DNA of 55,714 nt, taken from NCBI GenBank assembly GCA_964546275.1, contig CAZJJG010000008.1:1-55714 (forward strand), written 5' to 3'. The stretch comes from MED-G78 sp964546275 (GTDB lineage: Bacteria > Pseudomonadota > Gammaproteobacteria > Magnimaribacterales > D2472). A program made the position numbers and the translations under genes. A model generated the notes under the pieces. The model worked only from the letters and a program-made list of their open reading frames with translations, ran no database searches and was not told the origin of the DNA. Below, in pieces: positions 7,100 through 14,461 of the stretch. Every line of letters begins with the position of its first letter. The stretch's first letter is position 1.

Positions 7100-8844
7100 T
7101 GAATGTAACCGAGCTTACATATTTATTCGTAGGATTATCATTTGCTTTATATATTGGTATAGCTGTTTGGTCTAGAGCCAAGTCGACTAATGATTTTTAT
7201 GTTGCAGGCAAAGGAGTTCATCCAATTGCTAACGGTATGGCAACTGCAGCTGACTGGATGTCAGCCGCGTCATTTATTTCTATGGCAGGACTAATAGCTT
7301 TTCTAGGAAAGGATGGATCTGTTTACCTAATGGGATGGACTGGTGGTTATGTGGTTTTAGCCTTGCTATTAGCACCATACCTTAGAAAATTTGGACAATT
7401 TACAGTGCCTGATTTTATTGGCGAAAGATACTATTCTAAGACAGCTCGTCTTGTTGCTGTTATTTGCCTTATTTTTGTTTCATTCACATATGTTGCAGGT
7501 CAAATGCGAGGCGTAGGAATTGTTTTCTCAAGATTTTTAGAAGTAGATATAAATCTCGGTGTAATTATTGGAATGGTTATTGTTTTCTTTTATGCAGTTC
7601 TTGGAGGAATGAAGGGAATAACTTATACGCAAGTTGCGCAATATTGTGTGCTTATTTTTGCTTATCTAGTTCCAGCTATTTTTATCTCTATTCTTATAAC
7701 TGGAAATCCAGTTCCTCAGCTTGGTTTTGGAGATACTCTTGTAGGAACTGACGTTTATCTTTTAGATAAACTAGATCAGATCACTACAGATCTAGGTTTT
7801 ACTGCTTACACTGAGAACATTAAAAGTAATATTGATGTATTTTGTATTACAGCAGCACTTATGTTTGGAACTGCAGGCTTGCCTCATGTCATAGTTAGAT
7901 TTTTTACAGTTCCTAAAGTTAGTGATGCAAGAAAATCAGCAGGCTATGCATTAATATTTATAGCTATTTTATATACAACAGCTCCAGCTGTTGCTGCTTT
8001 TGCTAGAGTTAACTTTGTAGATTCTATTCAAAATACTAGTTATGAGTCATCGCCTGAATGGTTTAAAAACTGGGAAGATGTCGGATTAATTGCCTGGCAA
8101 GATAAAAATGCAGATGGAGTTATTCAATACTCCTCTGGAGATGCGCTCAATGGCCGCCCTAACTACACCTCTGAAAGAGGCGAATACGGACAAAGATTAT
8201 TAAATAATCAATCTGATGCCTCCAATTCAAACGAAGTATATATCGACAAAGATATTATGGTTCTTGCCAATCCTGAGATAGCAAAACTACCAGCATGGGT
8301 AATAGCTTTAGTAGCAGCAGGGGCTCTTGCTGCAGCACTGTCGACAGCTGCTGGACTATTGTTAGTAATTTCTTCATCAATATCACATGATTTATTAAAG
8401 AAAACCTTCAGACCAAATATCACTGAGAAACAAGAATTATTTTATGCACGATGTGCCGCAGCAGTAGCTATCATGATTGCTGGGCTCTTTGGCATATACC
8501 CGCCGGCCTTTGTTGCTCAAGTTGTGGCATTTGCATTTGGTTTAGCCGCATCAACTTTTTTCCCTGCACTCCTGATGGGTATTTTTTCCAAAAGACTAAA
8601 TAAAGAGGGTGCGATAGCTGGAATGATTTCAGGCTTAGTATTTACACTTAGCTATATCATTTATTTTAAATTTATTTTTACTGATTTTAATAATGCAGAT
8701 TATTGGTTATTATCAATATCACCTGAAGGAATCGGATTTGTAGGAATGATACTAAATTTTATTGTCGCTATTTTAGTATCATCTTTTACCAACCCGCCAC
8801 CTAAAGAAGTTGTAGAAATGATTGAAGTAATAAGACAACCTTAG
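7099..8844 (+). CDS. Sodium:solute symporter, VC_2705/ActP-like
   Basis: This is a 581-residue SSS-family transporter with about 12-13 membrane segments. It includes the family segment FYVAGKGVHPIANGMATAAD near the N terminus and FGTAGLPHVIVRFFTVP in the middle. The start is GTG, fused to the preceding stop codon (TAGTG). A periplasmic loop (about 310-380) between membrane segments contains DKNADGVI (335-342), an EF-hand-like or dockerin-like calcium loop. ActP homologues carry acetate or other short monocarboxylates. The substrate here is unproven. The SGNH hydrolase gene follows after 8 bp and may liberate a substrate. Confidence 0.88.
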   Translation: MNVTELTYLFVGLSFALYIGIAVWSRAKSTNDFYVAGKGVHPIANGMATAADWMSAASFISMAGLIAFLGKDGSVYLMGWTGGYVVLALLLAPYLRKFGQFTVPDFIGERYYSKTARLVAVICLIFVSFTYVAGQMRGVGIVFSRFLEVDINLGVIIGMVIVFFYAVLGGMKGITYTQVAQYCVLIFAYLVPAIFISILITGNPVPQLGFGDTLVGTDVYLLDKLDQITTDLGFTAYTENIKSNIDVFCITAALMFGTAGLPHVIVRFFTVPKVSDARKSAGYALIFIAILYTTAPAVAAFARVNFVDSIQNTSYESSPEWFKNWEDVGLIAWQDKNADGVIQYSSGDALNGRPNYTSERGEYGQRLLNNQSDASNSNEVYIDKDIMVLANPEIAKLPAWVIALVAAGALAAALSTAAGLLLVISSSISHDLLKKTFRPNITEKQELFYARCAAAVAIMIAGLFGIYPPAFVAQVVAFAFGLAASTFFPALLMGIFSKRLNKEGAIAGMISGLVFTLSYIIYFKFIFTDFNNADYWLLSISPEGIGFVGMILNFIVAILVSSFTNPPPKEVVEMIEVIRQP

Positions 8845-8852
8845 AGATATAT

Positions 8853-9644
8853 ATGAAATACCTTGCAGCCTTAATATTATTTTTTAACCTATCAACAATT
8901 CAGGCAGAACAAATAGAATACTTGGAGCCTAAGATTGCTTCACTGCAAAATGTTAATCCAGAACGAATTCTTTTTGTCGGAAATAGTTACTTGTATTATA
9001 ACGATAGTCTCCACAATCATCTCAGGAGAATGGTGGAGGAGAAGAGACCAGATAGAAAAGAATATTTTGGTTATAAATCAGCAACTATCGGTGGCTCTAG
9101 ACTAGAACACCATAATCTTGATCATTTATTAGATTCTAAAAATATTGGCATAAAAAAACCATTTGAATTAGTCATCCTTCAAGGAGGTAGTGGTGAGGTT
9201 TTGACCGAAAAATCTAGAAAGATTTTTAATATTAATGCTCAAAAAATGATAGCTAAGATTAATGCTAATGGTGGCGAAGCCCTCCTATATATGATCCATC
9301 CTTATGTTAAGCCTCATGCAGAATATGACCCAAAAATGATAGAGAAAGTTAGATACACCTACATAAAAGCGGCTAATGATTTTAATGCTATTGTCGCTCC
9401 GATTGGCATTGCATTTATGAATGCCTATAAAGAAAGACCTAATATGAAACTTCATAAATCTTTTGATGGTAGTCATCCAGACATGCTTGGAACTTACCTA
9501 TCTGCTTGTGTCTTATATGCAACTATATTTCAGAAACCATCTTCAGAGGTTCAATATAATTACTATGGCGAAGTTAGTGAAGAGGATCAAAAGTTTCTGC
9601 AAAAGATAGCAGATCAAACAGTTCAAGACTTCTTTCAAAGATAA
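8853..9644 (+). CDS. Exported SGNH/GDSL-type hydrolase
   Basis: This is a 263-residue protein with a signal peptide (about 1-18). The SGNH block I is FVGNSYLYYND with nucleophile Ser45; block V is DGSHPD with Asp205 and His208. The segment VILQGGSGEV (107-116) takes the place of block III, and the usual Asn is not obvious. Such enzymes are esterases, acetylhydrolases or sulfatase-like hydrolases acting on carbohydrates or lipids in the periplasm. It follows the symporter gene by 8 bp, so it is probably in the same operon and may release a small acid for import. That link is an inference from position. Confidence 0.75.
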   Translation: MKYLAALILFFNLSTIQAEQIEYLEPKIASLQNVNPERILFVGNSYLYYNDSLHNHLRRMVEEKRPDRKEYFGYKSATIGGSRLEHHNLDHLLDSKNIGIKKPFELVILQGGSGEVLTEKSRKIFNINAQKMIAKINANGGEALLYMIHPYVKPHAEYDPKMIEKVRYTYIKAANDFNAIVAPIGIAFMNAYKERPNMKLHKSFDGSHPDMLGTYLSACVLYATIFQKPSSEVQYNYYGEVSEEDQKFLQKIADQTVQDFFQR

Positions 9645-9671
9645 CTTAGGGCGAAGTAATGTTTAAAAATT

Positions 9672-9705
9672 TTGAAAAATAGACAATCTTAAGTATGATC
9701 ACTAT
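9672..9705 (+). promoter_or_regulatory. Likely coaD promoter giving a leaderless transcript
   Basis: A -35-like TTGAAA (9672-9677), a 16-bp spacer and a -10-like TATGAT (9694-9699) end six bases before the coaD ATG at 9706. Transcription would begin at or within a base or two of the start codon. No Shine-Dalgarno sequence lies upstream of this ATG, which agrees with a leaderless mRNA. Confidence 0.45.
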
Positions 9706-10188
9706 ATGAAAGTAGCTATATATCCAGGCTCGTTTGATCCAATAACCTTTGGGCATATGGATATTATTGAAAGGGCATGTGGAATATTTGATAAAGTTAT
9801 TTTAGCTGTTGCAGAAAGCGAATCTAAAAAGCCATTATTTACTTTAGAAGAAAGGCTGAGCATGACTCAATCAATATATGCTGATCATCCTAAAATTGAG
9901 ACTGTAAGTTTCTCAAGAAAATTAACTGTAGAGCTAGCTAGAGAGCATAAGGCATGTGCAATTATTAGAGGCTTAAGAGCTGTTGCAGATTTTGAATATG
10001 AATTTCAATTAGCCACTATGAATAGGACACTGGCTCCAGATATAGAAAGCATTTTTTTAACTCCTAAAGATACTTTGATTTATGTATCTTCTAGTCTGGT
10101 AAAAGAAATTGCAGCACTAAATGCAGATGTTTCCAGATTCGTTCATCCAAATATTGAACAAGCACTTAAAGCAAAACTTTCTCTTTAA
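9706..10188 (+). CDS. coaD: Phosphopantetheine adenylyltransferase
   Basis: This is a 160-residue enzyme of the penultimate step of coenzyme A synthesis (4'-phosphopantetheine + ATP to dephospho-CoA). The nucleotidyltransferase motif GSFDPITFGH (with TFGH) is at the N terminus, RGLRAVADFEYEFQLATMN in the middle, and the ISSxLVKEIA-like YVSSSLVKEIA towards the end. The length is typical. The ATG lacks a Shine-Dalgarno and may be leaderless. The last 4 bp overlap the end of the convergent mutM gene. Confidence 0.96.
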   Translation: MKVAIYPGSFDPITFGHMDIIERACGIFDKVILAVAESESKKPLFTLEERLSMTQSIYADHPKIETVSFSRKLTVELAREHKACAIIRGLRAVADFEYEFQLATMNRTLAPDIESIFLTPKDTLIYVSSSLVKEIAALNADVSRFVHPNIEQALKAKLSL

Positions 10189-10994
10189 TTCTGACAGACT
10201 TTACAAAAATATGTTGCTCTTTGATTCTGAGTAATTTTATTGATTAAGTTTTTACACCTAGTACATTCTTCATTTTCTCTATCATAGGCAGCAAGCTGTA
10301 TCTTAAAATATCCTGCTGAGCCCTCAGCTGAGAAAAAATCTTTTAAAGTTGTACCCCCAACTTTAATAGCTTCCTTTAAGACCTCCTTAGAATTTTTAGT
10401 AATTAAGCCACATTCTTTTTTAGTAATAGTCTTTGTAATTCTTCTTGGGTCTACATAGGATTTAAATAATATTTCTGATGCATAGATATTACCAATACCA
10501 ACTACATTTTTTTGATTCATAATAAAATTCTTTATATTTGTATTAGAGTTTTTAATTTTTTTAAATAGATAGTTAGTTGAAAAGTCAGACGACAATGGTT
10601 CGGGCCCTAGACTTGCAATTAAAAAGTGTTCTAAATATGAGTCAGTAATATGAATAGAGCCAAATCTTCTTGGGTCGTTATAAATTAATTTATTTTTATT
10701 AAAAACTAATTCTGCATGATCATGCTTTTTAAAGTAGTTTTCATTTTTTCCCATTATTCTAAGAGTTCCAGACATCCCTAAATGAATAATTAGGTGATAA
10801 TCAGCAAAATCAAAGATGATATATTTTGCTCTTCGAAAAATTTGTGTAACTTTTTTCCCAGCAAGCTTTTGATGAATCTCAGGATCGACTAACCATCTAA
10901 GGCTGGGGTTATGAATTGTTACTGAGTCTAGAGTATCTTGATCAAAAGATTGGATTGCTCTTAGTGTTGTTTCTACCTCAGGTAGCTCAGGCAT
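10185..10994 (-). CDS. mutM: Formamidopyrimidine-DNA glycosylase
   Basis: This is a 269-residue base-excision repair enzyme that removes 8-oxoguanine and formamidopyrimidines and nicks the site. The N terminus MPELPEVETTL supplies the catalytic Pro2 and Glu3. The helix-two-turn-helix with GIGNIYASEILF is present, and the C-terminal zinc finger is intact (CTRC, then CKVC, with 16 residues between). Its start codon shares its first base with the last base of the tolC gene that precedes it on the same strand, so the two may be cotranscribed. A coaD-mutM neighbourhood is common in gammaproteobacteria, though here they converge. Confidence 0.96.
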   Translation of the reverse strand: MPELPEVETTLRAIQSFDQDTLDSVTIHNPSLRWLVDPEIHQKLAGKKVTQIFRRAKYIIFDFADYHLIIHLGMSGTLRIMGKNENYFKKHDHAELVFNKNKLIYNDPRRFGSIHITDSYLEHFLIASLGPEPLSSDFSTNYLFKKIKNSNTNIKNFIMNQKNVVGIGNIYASEILFKSYVDPRRITKTITKKECGLITKNSKEVLKEAIKVGGTTLKDFFSAEGSAGYFKIQLAAYDRENEECTRCKNLINKITQNQRATYFCKVCQN

Positions 10995-12328
10995 TAATTC
11001 AGAAAATTATTTATGTCAGCAATATTTTCTGGCTCTAGATTTCCAGCAGCAAGACCTAGCTTAAGATTAGAAAGAATATAATCATATTTAGCATTCGCTA
11101 AATTTCTTTCAGCACTGTACAAGTTTTTTTCAGATTGAAGCAAGTCAACTATATTTCTAGTACCAACTTGATATCCAACTTTTGTAGCCTCAAGAGCGCT
11201 TGTAGCTGAAACCACCGCTTGCTTTTGTGCATTTACATTGGCAACTAAAGTAATGACATTCGAGTACTCTGATCTAACTTCTTGTATGACTGAACGCTCA
11301 ATAAAAAGAGTATCTTCAATAGTTTTATCATAATCAGCATAGGCTTTTTTACGTCTCGAATTTACTAAGCCGCCTTGAAATATTGGCATACTCAATTGAA
11401 TGCTATAAGACCTTCTTTCAGTTTCATTAGGCACAGTGATTATTAAACCACCAGTGTCTAGATCATCATATCTATATTGATTAGTCTCTGATTTTGATGC
11501 TGATCCAACAACGTCTAGTTTAGGTAAATGCCCAGAAGCTGCTCCTCTTGCAGAGTTTTTTGAAGCATCTCTTCTAAGTCTTGCCGCTTTTAATCTGAAA
11601 TTATTACTAATAGCAAGGTTGACCCAATCCTGTTTGGAAGCTGGGGAAGGGTTGACCACCGGAAGGTCATCTCCTAAAGGATCAATACTATAAACTTCTC
11701 TTCCTATTAGTGCATTCAAAGCTTCTCTAGCAGAAAATACTGAACCCTCAGTTCTAATTCTTGCTGCTAAACTTAAATCATATGCTAACTGAGCCTCTTG
11801 AACTCCTGTAATAGCTGAAAGCCCAACCTCAAATCTTTGCTTTGCTTGATCTAACTGCTTTTTAATTGCTTTCTCTTCGGACTTAGCCGCATTAAGATTA
11901 TCAATAGTTCTCAAAACACCAAAATATAGCTCGGCAGTTCTTACCACTAGATTCTGCTGCTCATAACCAAAGTCTGCCTCAGCTGCATTAGTCAAAGATT
12001 GTGATCTTTTATATTGAAACCAAGAATCAAGTCTAATTAATGGTTGAGTAAATCGCACTGAAGATGAAAAACTATTGTATTCATTACTTAAAATACCGCC
12101 TTGATAAGATTCGTTCCAGCTAGTACTTCCACTTAATGAAACGTTTGGCATTAGGCCAGCTCTTCCTTGAACTACTATTTCTTTACCCGATAAAAGTGAA
12201 TATTCAGCAGCCCTATATTTTGGATCATTTTCTAAAGCTTCATTATATATATCAATAATATTTTCAGATGTAGATAATCCAGAAATTATGAGAAGAGAAG
12301 TTAGGAATGTATATTTTATTTTTTGCAT
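10994..12328 (-). CDS. tolC: TolC-family outer-membrane efflux channel
   Basis: This 444-residue protein has a signal peptide (about 1-21) and two repeats of the outer membrane efflux protein domain. Each repeat has long Ala/Gln/Leu-rich helical stretches and a conserved turn: the QRFEVGLSAITGVQEAQ region in the first, and KVGYQVGTRNIVDLLQSEK in the second. It forms the trimeric exit duct of tripartite pumps and type I secretion. No pump gene is adjacent. Its promoter region carries an operator that matches those of the RND pump operon at 45854-49896 at 17 of 19 positions, so it is probably that pump's duct. Confidence 0.93.
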   Translation of the reverse strand: MQKIKYTFLTSLLIISGLSTSENIIDIYNEALENDPKYRAAEYSLLSGKEIVVQGRAGLMPNVSLSGSTSWNESYQGGILSNEYNSFSSSVRFTQPLIRLDSWFQYKRSQSLTNAAEADFGYEQQNLVVRTAELYFGVLRTIDNLNAAKSEEKAIKKQLDQAKQRFEVGLSAITGVQEAQLAYDLSLAARIRTEGSVFSAREALNALIGREVYSIDPLGDDLPVVNPSPASKQDWVNLAISNNFRLKAARLRRDASKNSARGAASGHLPKLDVVGSASKSETNQYRYDDLDTGGLIITVPNETERRSYSIQLSMPIFQGGLVNSRRKKAYADYDKTIEDTLFIERSVIQEVRSEYSNVITLVANVNAQKQAVVSATSALEATKVGYQVGTRNIVDLLQSEKNLYSAERNLANAKYDYILSNLKLGLAAGNLEPENIADINNFLN

Positions 12329-12353
12329 TATATTTTTTTAATTAAAATTTTCA

Positions 12354-12372
12354 ATGTTTACAGTGATTACAT
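12354..12372. promoter_or_regulatory. TetR-type operator at the tolC promoter
   Basis: ATGTTTACAGTGATTACAT is, as reverse complement, identical at 17 of 19 positions to the operator at 45800-45818 in front of the RND pump. They share the 12-mer CACTGTAAACAT exactly. It overlaps the first two bases of the putative tolC -10 hexamer and extends downstream from it, 26 bp before the start codon, a position suited to repression. Confidence 0.72.
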
Positions 12373-12400
12373 TTAACATCTTTTGTCTATATTTTGTCAA
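12371..12400 (-). promoter_or_regulatory. Putative tolC promoter
   Basis: On the minus strand a consensus -35 TTGACA (12395-12400) is followed after 18 bp by TTAAAT (12371-12376; 4 of 6 matches to TATAAT). A small inverted repeat CAAGT/ACTTG (12398-12409) overlaps the -35. The proposed TetR operator begins at the -10. Confidence 0.5.
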
Positions 12401-12563
12401 GTAAACTTGTCACTGCTTATTAAGTAATTACTAAAATTAATTACTATTTACTAATAATTAAAAGTTATTTACTTATCTTAGAGTAGAATATCATCAATAA
12501 GTTCAAACAGATAAATTATGATAGAAAATGTGCAAGTTTTAATTATATTTAAGGTAATTTAAG

Positions 12564-14456
12564 TTGACTAATAGCTCATATGATTCAAAAGCGATAGAAG
12601 TTCTCTCAGGCTTAGATCCAGTTCGAAAAAGACCAGGAATGTATACGGACACTAGTTGTCCCAATCATCTTATTCAAGAAGTTCTTGATAATTCAGTTGA
12701 TGAGGCTCTATCAGGGCATTGTTCAGTTATAAAAGTAACTTTATGTAGCGATGGTTTTATTAAGATTACAGATGACGGAAGAGGTATGCCAGTAGATATT
12801 CATCCTGAACATAAAGTTTCAGGAGTTGAGTTAATAATGTGCAAGCTCCACGCAGGAGCAAAATTTTCAGGGAAAGAATATAACTTTTCAGGCGGCCTGC
12901 ATGGTGTTGGTGTTTCAGTGGTAAATGCCTTATCAGCTAAACTTGAAGTTCAAATAAGAAGAGACTCAAAAGAATTTCAAATAAGTTTTGCTGATGGTGA
13001 AAAAGTAGAGGAGCTTCATGAAATAGGAGAGGTTGGGGTTCGCAATACAGGTACAACAATAAAATTTATTCCAAATACTAGTTATTTTGAATCAGAAAAA
13101 ATACAAAAGACTCATCTTAAGCATCTCCTTAAAGCTAAAGCAGTTCTTTGTCCCGGTCTTCAGATAGATTTTTTTGATGAAAAAAAATCTGAAAAAATTA
13201 GATGGATATATGAAGACGGCTTAAGCAGTTACTTATCTGAATCATCTGAAAATATAGACCTACTTATAGATGAATCAATAGTTTGCTCAAAAACCTCTGA
13301 TACGCAAGAGGTTGAGTTTGCTATTAATTGGTCAAAGAATGCACGTAAGGATCTTTTAAATGAGACCTATGTAAATCTTATTCCCACTCTTCAAGGCGGA
13401 TCGCATTTTAACGGTTTCAAATCTGGTCTTTTGGATGCATTAAAAGAATTCTGTGAGTACAGAAGTCTTCTGCCTAAAGGCGTGAAAATAGTTGCCGACG
13501 ATGTGGTGAGTAATTCAATTTTTGTTATCTCATCTAAATTACAAAATCCTCAATTTTCTGGTCAAACAAAAGAAAGATTAGATTCTAAAGACCATATGTC
13601 ATTTGTTAGCTCTGTTACTAAAGATGTTTTAAGTATTTGGTTTAATAAGCATACAGAAGAGGGTGAGAAAATAGCTGAACTTGCTATTTATTCAGCCCAG
13701 TTAAGAGCAAAGGCTTCAAAAACCGTAGAGAGAAAAAAATCATTTAAAGGACCAGCGCTACCAGGTAAATTATCAGACTGTAATAGTGAAGATCTTAATA
13801 AAACTGAATTATTTTTAGTAGAAGGTGACTCAGCTGGAGGTTCTGCTAAACAAGCTAGAGAAAGGTCTTTCCAGGCAATTATGCCTTTGAGAGGTAAGAT
13901 CTTAAATACTTGGGAGCTTGAAAGTACTGAAATTATTAAGTCACAAGAAATTAAAAATTTATCAACAGCAATTGGAGTCCTTCCTGGCAATCCAGATACA
14001 AGCATGCTGAGATATGGAAAAATTTGCATATTAGCTGACGCGGATTCAGATGGTTTACATATAGCAACATTGCTATGTGCACTATTCCTGCAACATTACA
14101 AACCGCTTGTGCAAGAAGGGAGAATTTACGTCTCAATGCCGCCTTTGTATAGAATTGATGCAGCTAAAGAAGTTTTTTATGCGCTCGATGATGTTCAAAG
14201 AGATACTATAGTTAAAGAACTAAAATCTAGAAAAGGTAAGCCAAAGATTAATATCCAAAGGTTTAAAGGTCTAGGAGAGATGAACCCTGGGCAATTACGT
14301 GAAACCGTAATGGATCCAAGTACAAGACAGTTATTAAACTTAACTATTTCACCAAATGATAATGCTCACTCAGTAATGGATTTATTGTTAGCTAAAAAGA
14401 GAGCGCCTGATAGAAAAGAATGGCTAGAGAAGAAGGGAAGTCTAGCAAAAGTATAA
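12564..14456 (+). CDS. parE: DNA topoisomerase IV subunit B
   Basis: This 630-residue protein is the same length as E. coli ParE. It is the ATPase subunit of topoisomerase IV, which unlinks replicated chromosomes. Visible are the GHKL ATP-binding segments (EVLDNSVDEAL, DDGRGMP, GGLHGVGVSVVNALS) and the TOPRIM domain (EGDSAGGSAKQARERSFQAI, DADSDGLHI). The start is TTG, supported by the family N terminus AIEVLSGLDPVRKRPGMYTD and by AAGG at 12551-12554. A 14-codon reading frame (12518-12562) ends one base before this TTG and may couple translation. parC follows directly. Confidence 0.95.
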   Translation: MTNSSYDSKAIEVLSGLDPVRKRPGMYTDTSCPNHLIQEVLDNSVDEALSGHCSVIKVTLCSDGFIKITDDGRGMPVDIHPEHKVSGVELIMCKLHAGAKFSGKEYNFSGGLHGVGVSVVNALSAKLEVQIRRDSKEFQISFADGEKVEELHEIGEVGVRNTGTTIKFIPNTSYFESEKIQKTHLKHLLKAKAVLCPGLQIDFFDEKKSEKIRWIYEDGLSSYLSESSENIDLLIDESIVCSKTSDTQEVEFAINWSKNARKDLLNETYVNLIPTLQGGSHFNGFKSGLLDALKEFCEYRSLLPKGVKIVADDVVSNSIFVISSKLQNPQFSGQTKERLDSKDHMSFVSSVTKDVLSIWFNKHTEEGEKIAELAIYSAQLRAKASKTVERKKSFKGPALPGKLSDCNSEDLNKTELFLVEGDSAGGSAKQARERSFQAIMPLRGKILNTWELESTEIIKSQEIKNLSTAIGVLPGNPDTSMLRYGKICILADADSDGLHIATLLCALFLQHYKPLVQEGRIYVSMPPLYRIDAAKEVFYALDDVQRDTIVKELKSRKGKPKINIQRFKGLGEMNPGQLRETVMDPSTRQLLNLTISPNDNAHSVMDLLLAKKRAPDRKEWLEKKGSLAKV

Positions 14457-14461
14457 AGATT

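Noticed and set aside
7464..7751. 95-codon plus-strand frame inside the symporter gene
   Set aside because: It is a shifted frame within a well-supported SSS transporter gene, with unusual Cys/Ser/Tyr-rich composition and no domain features.
13688..14029. 113-codon minus-strand frame inside parE
   Set aside because: It is antisense to the conserved TOPRIM region and the translation shows no recognisable family.
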